The position numbers and the translations under genes were made by a program. Shown here piece by piece: positions 25,000-37,500 of a stretch of 64,000 bases of DNA (position 1 is its first letter; the number at the start of each line of letters is the position of its first letter). The notes beneath the pieces were generated by a model, which saw only the letters and a list, made by a program, of their open reading frames with translations, was not told where the DNA came from and did not search any database. This DNA comes from Sclerotinia nivalis. Taxonomy: Eukaryota > Ascomycota > Leotiomycetes > Helotiales > Sclerotiniaceae. The stretch is from positions 2,108,001-2,172,000 of the forward strand of contig JAPEIS010000003.1 of the NCBI GenBank assembly GCA_029531795.1, written 5' to 3'.

Positions 25000-27110
25000 A
25001 TTTAGGAACGAACTTTATCTTGCGCTCTGGGACTGTTGGATGTTTCATCGAAAAAATCAGAACATCTGCTGCATGTCGTAGCGGCTACAAAGGGGCATAT
25101 TAATATCTTCCTGCGGTCAAGAATCCGGCAGCCATTTTGGTATGGAATATCCGCAAACAGTCCGTAAGTATGGTTCGGTCTCCAGATAATATCCAATTTA
25201 GGGTGGAGCTCCCAGCAACCATTGTTATATATCTTGCATATAAGGACCACATATCCCAAACCAGCTCCCAGACTATATGAATCATGACTTTCATTATCGG
25301 GGAATCGGATGCGTTAATGTCGAATGAATCGAGTGTCGGAACGCAATACTCGTTCCTTTTTCAATCTTCAATTTTCCCTTCATAACTTTCTTGAGTCTAG
25401 GAGAAGGGTCCGTTGCAGAAATACCAGCCGATGTACCGCCTCATCTGCGTGGTTGATCAATATTTCAGATACAACATTGATGATACCTTTTTGCTGCGAT
25501 TCTAGACCTTGGTGACCAGACGCAGAGTCGGAAATTCCCAAATCTCTTCTCGTCCACAATCCATGGGACAACATCACAAGTACTGTAAAGGTTACCGTAC
25601 TCATCATTCGGGAACCACGACTGCCATTCAAATCAACATTTCTCTCATGCAAAATCAAAAGCTCACAAATATCATAATAAAAATTCATGGACACGAGTAT
25701 TGCACATCGAAAACCAACTTAAGCCATCAAAAATCTCGAAAAATAATGAAGCGGATTGACCCAACAAAAATAATAAATGAAATCTGCCCATCACAGCTCA
25801 GATATCTCTCTCTGCAATGAACCAGAGGCCCCAAGCATTTCCTGATATTGAGAAGTATCCATAATCTAGCCTCGGGCGATGGCTGTGATCCGATCCTTCA
25901 AATTGAAAAATAGGTTTTCCTCCAACCCCACTCTATGCTGGGCAATTTTCCTCGACAAACTCGTTTCGGTTTTGGGTTGAAAGCAAACTCTGGATCATTC
26001 GTGTCAATCACATTGGTTGCCTTGAATGTTCCGGGGTCGGTAAGTATGGATCGAAGATGATGTAAGAAATGGAAACTTCTGTCTGGTACACAACTTTCTA
26101 AAAACGGAGAGCTCGGGGAAGAGACGATCAACTCTTACCCGGTCGTCAGGGTGTCTTGTCATCAGAGCTCTATGGTACAGCATGGGAATGTATCTTGGAT
26201 AACAACGGTGGGGGTAATGGGTGATCTGTACCAAGATTCATCTCGCCCATTTTTTGGGCGTTTAGAAGTGAGAGCTAGCTGATTTGGGACTAAGTCACTC
26301 ACTATTTCTCGGGAAGGTTACATCTGAAAAGCAGGCATTAAAATCCTCCGATACCTTCCATTTTACTCATTCCACCCAAACCGTTCATCACTACATTAAT
26401 AGATGCGTAACCCCACTCTCCTCAGATGAGCTTTGGTAAAGTATATCTGCTATCCCCAGTAGCAAAATCTGCCAGGGCTGGCAAAGGTCCAGATCTTCTC
26501 GAGCTACAAACTTGGTAAATAGTTGCTTGAACTGCCTGTATTCCTCTACCTCTTAGTCGGAAGTACTGGAGCTCAATTTATGAAATCACTTTGGAAAGCT
26601 TTGTTGGGAAAACATTCATTGTTAATAGAGTCATCGGTTTGTCTAGGTGAGAGGGTTATAAAGGAAGTTAAGCCGCTTTACAAATGAGAGTGTTAATGAG
26701 TCGTCAATCATGATCCCAGGGGGTTTCAATAAGTTGGTTTTCATTCTAACAGAGATCGATTCTTGCACTCATCTTTTACTCCCGATTTGTTTGAAATGTC
26801 GAAAATGGTTGGCATTTTAGAAAAAATGTTCATACAAATGTTCAAAGTCCTCGCAACTGGCATATTCCGGACCTGAAGCTCTGTTGGCAATACCGAAGAT
26901 CTCTTGTGTCAAAGTTGACATAGGGACGGAGAAATCAGCCTTCAACAATCGCTATTTTTGTCAGAGATTCTCCAAGTCTTTATATATTCCTATCATTCCA
27001 ATGCTCCTCCGAGGCTGAGGCGCTACGCGCGATCTTTTCTGGTTCGTAGATTCCCTCAAGAGGTGGGCAGGCGCCAACAGTCCAAATTGCGGAGCGATCC
27101 GACATTCCTG
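25000..27110 (-). pseudogene. Decayed minus-strand coding remnants, family unknown
   Basis: Several minus-strand stretches look protein-coding but are broken by stops and frame changes. From 26643 down to 26338 one frame reads on with two internal stops (a TAA and a TGA) and includes YFRLRGRGIQAVQATIYQVC, ADFATGDSRYTLPKLI and ASINVVMNGLGGMSK. Higher up, near 27110-27000, RSAIWTVGACPPLEGIYEP appears, and near 26940-26820 MSTLTQEIFGIANRASGPEY in another frame. Near 26040-25900 SILTDPGTFKATNVIDTND is seen. Both internal stops could come from C-to-T changes of CAA and CGA. I do not recognise the family. It could be a gene inactivated by mutation or RIP, or a remnant of a mobile element. Confidence 0.3.
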
Positions 27111-27260
27111 CTATAGAGATGATGTTGGTGGCCTAGAACTCAGCCCTTTCTCTTCTCTCTTAAGATTCGTAAACTTGCTCCATATTTTAGCCATGCTCAT
27201 GACCTTCTTGTTATTCATCCTTCGGGCCTGGGACCTATTTTGTACTACATCGAAAAAAAA

Positions 27261-28760
27261 ATGCCGATTTGCACGACTTTGTTCATTATTTCGCTTTGGG
27301 TGATACAAGTATTAGGCCTTAAACAGCTTCCAAAAAGGAGTAAGTCAACCATTAACTAATTTGGTGTTCATAATTAACATCAAGCAGCGGCTTCCATCTC
27401 ATATAATGAAACATCGACGAGTTCAGACCGAGCAACCATAACATCTTCCGCTGTTAGCTTGGAATGCTGCTATCTTTCATCTTTCGAAGTTGGTCAAGTT
27501 CTGTGGTATTCCGAAAGTATCAATATTATTGTAGCAACAGTTTCTACTGTCGTGTACAAGTATGACAACACAGCTATTACAGAAACCCTGACTATCTCTA
27601 CAAACTCTACAGCGCCATCAAGACCCATAACACGATCATCCATGAATGGCCTCCCTACAACAATTATTGGGACTGGTCTAGGAGTTTACCAAGCCGAGAC
27701 AACATTCATTCACGGAACCGCTTTCACCGATCCATACGGAACAGTGTATGAATCGCCGACACCTATTTGGATCTACACAGATGTCATATATGCAACTGCG
27801 TTACCAAAGTTGAAGCAGAGTGCATATGCATGCCCTAATCCTAGTGATATCAAGAGCTCATCCGGCAACGAAATATCTCCTTACCCATCAGGATTCTTTA
27901 TTGCCGACAATGACCCTGATTATGGCTGGAACTCACCCGGAGCTATTTCGACAACATTACCTACACAATTGCGTGATTGGATGGTTAGCTATGCAGCTGC
28001 GGACACAACAAATACCCTGACAAATCTCGGACAATGCGGGCTAGGTGCTAGACGAGGTGTACCTACCGCCTATGTTCCCTATAATGAAATCACGGCTACT
28101 ATTACTACCACCTCCACTATGTATGGAAATTTTGGTACCGGTGTCGTTTCAAGCCCAACAAGCGAAGTAACTAGAATCGCATCATCTACATCAGCTGCTA
28201 CTACCCCAATCAAAACTACTACCTCTCGATCCACTCGCTCAACCACCAGAACCTCCGTCATTACAATTACCAAAATAGCCGATATTTCAAGAACATCTCA
28301 AACTTCGAGTATACAAACAATAGTTGCAACAGTAAAAGCAGCCCTCATAAACACAATCACGTCAGCAGCAGCCACAACAATTTCTTCTATTTCCCAAACC
28401 TCAAGTACTATTACCCAGACTTCTGACTATGTAATTGTGGGTTCCGAATTGATTACGCAAAATGAATCGGTGAGTGCGACAGGAACGGGAAGTGGTGTGA
28501 GTACGGCTATGGTAAAAGGAGGAAGTCTACCGAAAATTGTGGTGGTTATGGATTGGGCTAGTACGAGCACCTCAGGAGGAGTGGGAGGGAGTACGCAGAC
28601 GGGAACTGGCACGGCACAAGCGTTGACGGATAGTACGGTTCCGAGCGTGGTGCAGAGTCCGAAAGACTCTGGTGGACCTATAGGGGGAAAAGCTGATATT
28701 GGGATATTGTGGGTTGGCAGTGTGGTTTTGGCAGGATTGGTCGGGGTTTGGGGTGTGTAG
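27261..28760 (+). CDS. Secreted Ser/Thr-rich, probably GPI-anchored cell-wall protein
   Basis: Two exons (27261-27339 and 27385-28760) with a 45 bp intron containing a CTAAT branch site give 484 aa. The first exon encodes a clear signal peptide, MPICTTLFIISLWVIQVLG, which the long second-exon frame alone lacks; the frame continues exactly over the splice. The mature N-terminus (about residues 60-110) has IIVATVSTVVYKYDNT followed by an FTDPYGTVYESPTPIW segment, a block seen in fungal wall proteins of unknown function. Residues about 250-400 are a Ser/Thr-rich stalk likely to be O-glycosylated. The last 20 residues (ADIGILWVGSVVLAGLVGVW) are hydrophobic and end the protein, as a GPI signal does. 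No enzymatic domain is visible. Confidence 0.75.
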
Positions 28761-29272
28761 ATGAGATGGGATGGGACGGTGTGGGAGAGATTGTATTTGG
28801 GAATTAAATTTAGAGGAGGTAATATTGTACATATATTTATTTATACTTGAATATGTTTTGAAAATAATAAATACCAGAAATGGTATTTTATACTTCGACT
28901 ACCATCCTGTTTGCATAAGATCCAGTTCTGTGTTGTGTGTTGTGTGTTGTGATAATCTTGCATGTAAGGTGGGTCAAAAACTTATGATCTGCATCGTCAT
29001 CATGGCATACATACACAAGATTGAAAAGGGGGAAATGAGATATGCAGATATACTTGATCACATTCCTCCCTTAATTCATAAGTTTTCTAGACCCCTCCAA
29101 ATTATCATCTTCAAACCAGATATTGATGTCAGTCCGTGCTGACTAAGAATAAACTCACCAAATTTGAAGTTGCAGGCGCGTTTCACGAGGTCGCGTCCGC
29201 TTCATCTCTCGGACTTTTTTTAATTTATGCGACAGCTTTTAAGGTGATATGAATGATGCCTCCTCTAAAGTC
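28761..29272. other. Spacer between the wall protein and FHIP genes
   Basis: No gene seen. It is AT-rich after the wall-protein stop and holds a short repeat of TTGTGTG near 28932-28950. Confidence 0.45.
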
Positions 29273-32200
29273 ATGGATTTTGTAAGTTTGCCCACACTCT
29301 TTCCGGTTGGAACTCGGCACATAGTGTATCTCACTCATATCTTGATCTATGCAGAAAGCAAGATTTCAAGAAAGTAGCATGTTTACTGACAAGTTCTTCC
29401 CATAATAGTGGCAACGTTTGATAGCGGGCACCTCGCTAGCGCCAGCTAGCAGCAAAGTTACATTGAACAATCCAGAGAAACGTTTAGCCAGGTTTAAGAG
29501 GGAGTATAATCGTCTTTTGGTAAGTGTGCCCATCTGCGGATGGTGGGGGAACGGTAGGTGAGAATAGTGTGAGATGGAGAGCTAACCGGGATATGATATA
29601 GCAACTATGGCGCGGTGCCACGAATCTAGCCCGAGATTATGAAGCAGCAGAACAGATACGAATCTGTCTTTCCGAAATCACTCGAGTGCTCAGTGATGAG
29701 TCTCGCCGTCCTTTACCACATCCATGCATAGCTTTCGCGGCGGAAAAACAAATATATATCTCGATTGGAAAGATAGCTACAACGTCTTACAATGAGGGGG
29801 TCATTAGGGAGGCGGTATCTCTCTTCGCTGCATTGCTTGATAGTGAGGAGGAGAATTTCGTGGAGAATGATGTGTTTGCCAAGAGTCTGATGAACTTGCT
29901 GGTTAAAATCACCGGATCGAACAATATCCATCTGGGCTCGGAATTGGCGGTAGAGGTGGTGGAGTTGTCATTTAATATTACGACGAAGATCAGACTTGAT
30001 CCAGAGGTCTTACCGGTTTGGTTTACGTCTCAACGGAGGGATGAGGATATTGCAAAAGGACATACTGCGGATCCGCATGAGAAGTTTGCCGGGAAGACGC
30101 ATAAGGAGGATTTTCAACTATTTTATCTGCTGATCGATTACATACATGAGGAAGGGAGGTGTGGGGATTTCGCAAGGACGGGTCTTCTTTACATTATTGA
30201 GGCTGCTTCGAATGATGTGGCGTTGGAGCAATGGATAGTTGAGAGTGATTTGGCTACTCTTATGGCTACGGGACTCGGTGCGCTTTACAGTCAGCTCAGT
30301 CGAAAACTTGTTATCGATCATCCTCCAGACGCATTACCTCCTGTTCTAGCACTTTCGGATTATCGACATCCTCTAACAACACATGAGATTGTGAGCTCAG
30401 TCGATGAGGATTATCAATCGCATATGGAAACTTTCCTTTCACATTTAGTCTTCTGGCAGGATGTTCTGAATCATTGCAAGTCCATGGAGGTTAAACAGAC
30501 ACTTCTGGAACACTTTCAAGTCATATTCCTACAACAATTACTGTATGAGCTCCTAATCATTCTTAACTACCAAGGCTAATGTTCATAGCTATCCATCGTT
30601 ACTCGAATCTTCAGATGTTGATGGAGGTTCGTCGGTTGCAGTCTTGACATATTTAAGAAGAATTCTGGAATCTCTGGATCATCCTGATATGATTCATCTT
30701 ATACTTCACTACCTACTTGCTTTACCTGATACCACACCAGCCCCTTCAGGATCGAAAGCATCGGTGAGCGCAGCGAGGAAACGAAAATCTTTAGATCTTG
30801 CAACCTTAGTGGCTTTACAGGTAGAAGGGGGTGCACCTGCATTATACAATCTGGTGGATCTTATTTTAGGAAGTCTTCGATCAGAAAGCTCACAGACTGT
30901 AACCGTTACTTTACAGCTTGTGTCTGTTATTTTGAAACGTCATCATCGATATGCTGTAACTACACTACTTCGAACCGGTCAGGTATTAAGTGATGGACCG
31001 CAACGTTCCATTGCAGCTCATGAAAGAGAAATTGAGTGTTTACTCACAATGGCTGAAGATCTTGGTGGCGATGATAGCTTTGATGAAGTTTATGACAATC
31101 ATATCAAAGATAGTATGAACACTTTGGAAAGCCATAACTGTTCTATAGCACTTGTTGCGCCTAAATCAGCTGGTGGAACGTCGAAATTTCCAGGTTCGCA
31201 AGCAACAATTCCTGGTGCCCCGAAAGATATTCGACCACATACTTTGAGACCTGAAGATCCTGTTCTTATGATTTTACTCGATATTTTATCGACGTTTTTC
31301 ATAAATTCCGTCGAAACAAATCTCTCATTGACAGCTGCAATTATTGATTTGGCAACATGTGGTTTCATGAGTGTGGATGGATGGCTCTTACCTGACCCTT
31401 CAAAATATGTATACGAGGAATCTGAAGAGGGAAGAACAGATGAAATCATGGATGATCTTCTTCTTGCTAATGTAGGAGATCCGGACGAAATTTTAGAAAA
31501 GGCACAAATTCGTGCTCTCAAACTAACGCAACGTCGTCTCAAATGGTCAGAAACCCCAAAACCAGAACTACTCACCCGACTACATATGCTTGTCGATCAA
31601 GTTAACAGCTATCGTACCGAAATTCCTCGCTTCGAAGATATCCTTCAACAACGTCGCGATGCTTTTCAACAAGCAGCATCCATGTCTACTCCAGTCCGTC
31701 ATCGACCCAGAAGTCAACGCGAATCATCTACCCACAGAGAATCACCTCCTCGTCAATCCGCCCTCGACAAAGTTGCCCAACGCATCTTCTCTGGTGACTT
31801 CAACACGCCCTCTCGGTCGGATTCTCCACAGACTCGCGGCCGTCCTTCAAATCCTGGTCGTGAACAGAGAAGCACAAGTGATAGTCATGGTTTATCTACA
31901 CCAACTAATCGTACTTTGAATCCTCCGCCTCAATTTCCTATGGGCGCCGAATCACCCATTAGAGGTACCTCGCAATCGAGAAGTCATGATGAGGATGCGT
32001 ATAGACAGTCGAGAATTGTTTTGCCTATTCAGACAGCGGGATTTTCGGCTATTGATCAGGGGATCTTGAATCGAATGGTGGGAATTCCAACTCCTTCGAA
32101 AAACGACGTTGTGGTACCAATACCATTTCCGGATCTTAAGAAATCAAAACTTGAGGAAAGAGATACGGAGGCATCGGAAACGACGGATGGAGCCATGGAA

Positions 32201-32542
32201 AGTAAAACGCTGGTGGAAAACTTTGAGATGGATAGTAGTGAAACGGAGGGCAACAAGGATTCGAAGGGAAAGACGGTGGATGGGGAGGAAGTAGAGGATA
32301 AGAAGGAGGGGGATAATGATGAAGAGGCAAAGGATGTTGATGAAGAGGTAGAGGATGTTGATGGAGAGGCAGAGGATGTTGATGAAGAGGCAGAGGATAT
32401 TGATGCGGAAGAAAAAGAAGATAAAAAAGTTAGCGTTAGTCATATTTTGACTAATGTTATTGTGTTGCAGGAGTTTCTGTTGGAGTTGGCGGCGTTGGTG
32501 CAAGTTAGAGCAGGGTTGTTTGGGGAGGTTAAGTTTGTTTAG
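29273..32542 (+). CDS. FHIP-family protein (FTS-Hook-FHIP complex)
   Basis: Member of the FHIP / retinoic-acid-induced-16-like family. In filamentous fungi this complex links early endosomes to dynein through Hook. Five exons (29273-29281, 29409-29519, 29602-30542, 30589-32428, 32471-32542) give 990 aa. Exon 1 is only 9 bp and encodes MDF; the splice continues as WQRLIAGTSLAP, the usual family start. An alpha-solenoid part covers about residues 50-500, with PHPCIAFAAEKQIYISIG and FQLFYLLIDYIHEEGRCGDF. The C-terminal third is a disordered Ser/Pro and then Glu/Asp-rich tail, with a tandem acidic repeat (DVDEE and similar) at 32330-32410. The last intron is 42 bp, in frame and without a stop; splicing joins the acidic tail to EFLLELAALVQVRAGLF, the conserved end. 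The gene sits directly before the repeat-rich part of the window. Confidence 0.88.
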
Positions 32543-34599
32543 AGGTTTTAGAAGTTTTGTTGGGTGGATGAATGGGAGGGGGTGATTGGGATGGAGAGGT
32601 TGGGAGGTTTGAGCACTTGTGGAGGAGGATTGAGATGCGATGTCTTGAGTGAAAAAAAGAGAAGAAATAAGAAATAGGGAGAGAGAGAGAGAGAGAGAGA
32701 GAGAAGAAAGAGAAGAAGGAGAGTTAGTTATTGTATATGATACCTTTTCAACTATAAACCATTTCTTTGCTCTAAGTTTTTGTTCCTTTGATGTTTGCTA
32801 GCTGTGAGATTTTAGGTTTCTTGCTTTATGTGTTTGTGTTTATATATGTGTGTGTATGTTTTCTTCCCACTATATTGTTATTATTAATAATATTCATGTA
32901 CTCGAGTATCCCACTCTCGTCAATTGAGCGGTGTGGTTGAGCTGGGAAGGAATACGGGTATGGAGTATGAAGCATGAAGTATAAGCTTTATAATTGTAAT
33001 AAGGTTTTAAAGCTGGGTGGCAAGATAAAAGGATGAGAGTGTTGGATAGATGAGTGGGTGGATTAGTGGGTGGATAGATGGATGGATAGATGATGGAAGG
33101 TAGGGGGGGTACTCTGTAAATTTTGTTTGAGGTTGGCTGAGGTTTTAGAGGGGATTGGTTTGGGATTTGGGGATTTGGGATTCAGAGAGTTTTAGCTGGG
33201 ATTGGTTTGGGTTTTGGCTTGTGTTACCCGATATGATATATATACCTATTCAGGTTCGATTCCTAACGCCGGCTTCCTGGTGGAGTGGGTTATATTATTC
33301 ATTATTATATTCATAGGTTTTCTGCTTGGGATTTGGAGGTAAGTTTGTGAGAAAAGGAGGTTGTAAGGGGAGGTTGTGGGGAAGGGAGGAAGAAATTGGG
33401 AGGGAGGGGAGAAGTTGGGAGGGAGAGGATGGGGCTGGATTGAGATGATTGAGAGGAGGGGATAGAGGGATGAGAGATAGTGGGTAGAGGATAGAGAGAA
33501 GTGGGGAGGGAAGAGTTGGGAGGGAGAAGTTAGGAAAGTGAAATTGTGAGGAGGGGAGAAGTTGGGAGATGTTTTTGGGAGAGATGGGGGCTGAATTGAG
33601 ATGGAGGCTGAATTGAGATGGAGGATAGGGGGATAGGGGAATTGAGGGGGGGGGTTAGAGGGATGAGATGGGAGATAGGGGGATAATATGAGGGTATATA
33701 GAGGATAAGTTAAAAGTATAACACTATAAATCTCTTATAAATCAAACCCCCAAATTAAAATAATTAAAATTAAAATAAATAAATAGCAACTCAATCTTAC
33801 CCTATTTAAAATCCATTCAAAATCCACCTAAATTAAACCGAAATACATTTCTAGATTTGAAGATTTGAAGGACTTTTACAAATTATAACAATTTCTTTAT
33901 TTATAATGATAGTGTTGGGGTTCAGTGTGAAGGTTTGATTGATGTTTAAATGTAAGATATTATATAAATGATGTTAAATGTAAGATTATGGTAAGGGTTT
34001 TGGGTGTTGTTGATGAAGAAACTTGGGGGTTTTGGAGGTTTGGGGTTTGGGAGTTTGAAGGGACGGGGAATTGAAAGTTGGGGGTTTGAAGGTTTGAAGG
34101 GTGGGGGGAAGGGGGAGGGGGAGGGAGATGGGGATGCGGATGCGGTTTATGGAGGAGATGTTTTGATGGGTAGGTGGAAGGTGAGAGGTTGATAGGTGGT
34201 AGATCGATAAGTGCGTAGGTTAGTAGGTAGGTAAGAGAGTAAAAGGGCAAGTGCGAGGAAAGTATTTGGGGTTTGAGGAGTTGTGTTTCAGTGCTTACTT
34301 ACGTGATATTTTAGTGGATGATTTTAAGTTGGGAGATTCGTGTTGAAGGTCTGCTGGGTTTAGATGCGGAATAGTGTGTAGGTAGATAAGTAATGAATAA
34401 GAAGGAATGAGATGAAACATAGAGCTGAAGATCTTGATGATTCGCAGCTTTGGAAGGGTGACTATCAGGAGGTATATACCCGGGATGATTAGAAATATGA
34501 CGATGAGTGAAAATAACAAAAGGGGTGAGTTTATAAATGGTTAGTTATTAGCTAAGAAAGATTTGAAAGAATATTAGGGTGATAAAACTAGAGATGTTA
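32543..34599. other. Purine-rich, G-rich non-coding stretch with G-quadruplex motifs
   Basis: No gene recognised. From about 33340 to 33700 the plus strand is dominated by A and G with repeated GGGAGGGAG-type words. Four G-runs with short loops (G3-1-G3-1-G4-7-G3) lie at 33398-33419, and a denser set at 34103-34133. TGGATAGATGGATGG-type words (33050-33100) are a small imperfect repeat. An isolated word resembling a tRNA B box occurs near 33253 but no tRNA folds around it. Confidence 0.55.
32679..32704 (+). repeat. (GA)13 microsatellite
   Basis: Uninterrupted GA dinucleotide run in the 3' flank of the FHIP gene. Confidence 0.9.
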
Positions 34600-37500
34600 C
34601 TTGAGCACTTGAAGTATTCATTATGAGGATGCACCCTGTAATTCGAAAATATAGATATGCAACAAACTTACCTGAGACACTTGATTGGAACTGTTTATTC
34701 TTAGAAATTTCCAAGTGCGGATATTAGTTTCATGGGCTGGTTTAAGTGTTGCAGTGGCGGAAGCGGATAGAAATTTGAATGAATGTCTTACGATTTTGGA
34801 AGGGATGCTCGATGGGGAAGGCTTTATAAGCGAGGTGGTTGAGGTAGGAGTTTTAATGAGGGTTTAGGGGGAAAGTTATCTGGGATGGTGGTTGGAGTAT
34901 TGTTGTTTTATTGATGCAAGGAAGTTTCAAGTATAGACTTGAAGTATTATAGAGATGAAGGGGTCTCGAGGGTCGGGGGTCGAAGTGAAGGTGGTAAGAG
35001 GTTGGGATGGATAGTAGGTAGAGTATAAAGTCTTATTGGGATGTATTCTGTAATATGAAGTTTTGGATATGCAACGGAATAGTTTGAGGAATGTGATTGG
35101 AATACGCTTGGATAGCATCTGACTTAGAGAGGGAGAATAGTGATCTGTTAGTTTGAGTAATATAGTGTTGTTATCGAAAGGATTAAGGATTGGAAAGTAG
35201 TTATCATTAGTATATAAAAGCTTGTCGGGATAATTATTGTAATTTGAACTTGCAGATCTGCAACACAAAGTTTCAGGAAGTGTGATTAGATACGCTTGGA
35301 GAGAATCTGTTTAAGGAGAGAGTAATTTTCTATTGGTTTGAATCGTGTAGTCTAGCCATCGAAAGAGCTAAAGGGTAACTATCGATAGTGTGTGAAGGCT
35401 TGTTGGGGTGAGCCTTGCAATATGGAAATATAGATGTGCAACATTAAGCCTTAGGTTGTGTGATTGGATACTCTTGGATGCTATTGGGTTTAGGGAGAGA
35501 GTAGTAATTTATTGGTTTGAGTAGTATAGTCTAGCATCGAAAAATCTAAAGGGCAGCTACTGATGCGGCCGGAAAGTATGTGAAGGCTTGTTGGGATAAG
35601 TATTGTAATTAAAACTTGTAGACCTGCAACACAAAGTTCTAGAAAGTGTGATTGGACCCCATCAAAGAAAATTCAACAGGGATGTAAAATCGTGAGGTCT
35701 AAATTTGTTTAGTATAATAGTGTAGTCGAGGCAATTGTGGAAGTTAAATAATATACGTGAAGACTTGTTAGGATGAATGTCGTAATTTGAACTTGCAGAT
35801 CTGCAACAAAGATGCTTAGGAAGTGCGATTGGATACTCTTGGAACCTTTGGGGTGGGTATAGATAATGAGGTCTAGATCTGTTTAGTATGATAGTATAGT
35901 AGAGGCAATTGTGGAAGCTAAATAATATATATATGAAGACTTGTTGGGGTGGACCTTGTAATATGGAAATGTAGATGTGCAACAAAACTATGTAAAGTTC
36001 AGGATTGGGAGGCTGTAGAGGAGACTTGAATGGAAGGGGAAGTAGATGGTGTATTCAATAATCCTGCCCCCTCGAGTCCGGAGGGTAATTGAAACGGCTG
36101 ATCCATGATTTATTCAAACTATATAAAACTTTTAGAAATAAATCGAATAAAAAATCTCAACTAGTAAATCTAAATTTCAAAAGTTCAGATAACCATGTAG
36201 ATTTTTGAACTGGATGAAATATATCGATCACGTAATCAAAATGAATATATCATATGATTGTTATATAATCAAATGATCAAAATATGAAAAGAATTGAATA
36301 ACTAAACTGAAAAGTTGAAATTATTATATTTTGAAAATTAAAACCAATGCAAAAATCGAGACTAGAAAACCACAATCCAGCCCTGATCCGGCTTTTCAAT
36401 ATTATTGGATGACTTATCTATGGTTTCGATAAACTTAAACTTGACTATTTAGCCCAAAACAGCTAATACATCCTGCAGTCCGGACTATTGGATACACTGG
36501 AAGTAGAAGGGTCCGGTGATTGACGAATTTGAAGTAGTGGCAGAGCTATTATATAGACTATTTCTTTGTATTTGAGCTTTAAACTAGGCTTGACAGGATG
36601 ACCCTTATGAAATGTAATTGTAGATTTGCAACAAAGCAATTCCTGATCTATATTTGTTATATCTTATTTAACAAGTATTTAACTACCCTAATGAGTTTTT
36701 AGGTTAGTTTAATGGTTGTAGCTATAGATTCTACTTGACAAAATTTTCCCAATACCATTTGGGCACTTGTTGGGATACACCTTGTTATTTGAGAAGGTAG
36801 ATGTGCAACAAAACAGTTTCTGATCTGCAGTTGTAGTACTTAACAACGCCCAGTGGGTTGGTGGTTAGATTTAGTGCTTGTATTTATGAATTTCACCAAA
36901 TTTATCTTCCCCAATACTGTTTGAACACTTGTTGGGATGCACCCTGTTATTTGGAGAGGCAGATATGCAACAAAGTAATCTTACATCTTCAATTATGGTA
37001 TCTTACTTTATTATGTATCCAAATAACTGTAGTGGGTTAGTAGGTCGAATTAATACTTGCAAATACCGATTCTGCCGGATATGTTTTTACCCAATATCAT
37101 TTGAAGATTTTTTGGTATGCACCCTGCTGTTTTAAAATGTAGATGTGCAACAAAGCTGTTAAAATCAGCTCTAAAGATTGTGCTTGGAGTATATAATTGG
37201 TAAGTGTTTCCGTATTGGCATCTGGCTGGTTCTTAGCTGGTACTTAGCTACAGCCTCTGAAATAGTAAATCGATTATTAGACACCATTTCAGAACTTGTC
37301 AGGAGTACTCTTGTAACTTGGAAATCTAGATGTGCAACAAAGCTCTGTGAAGGTGTTCTGGAATAGTGATTGGAATACTTTTGAAAATGAGGGGGTAGTC
37401 AATAAGTGTGGAGTAGTAGGGAGAGGTATGGATAGTATTCTTCGCTCGAATACTTATAATTTATGGCTATGAATCCTATATCTATCTTAGATATGCAACA

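Noticed and set aside
33240..33275. GGTTCGATTCC resembling a tRNA B box
   Set aside because: No acceptor stem, D arm or anticodon arm can be built around it.
34927..35985. Minus-strand open frames with repeated CCRSASSNY peptides
   Set aside because: They are reverse readings of the tandem-array core (GCAGATCTGCAAC); the repetition is from the DNA repeat, not from a protein.
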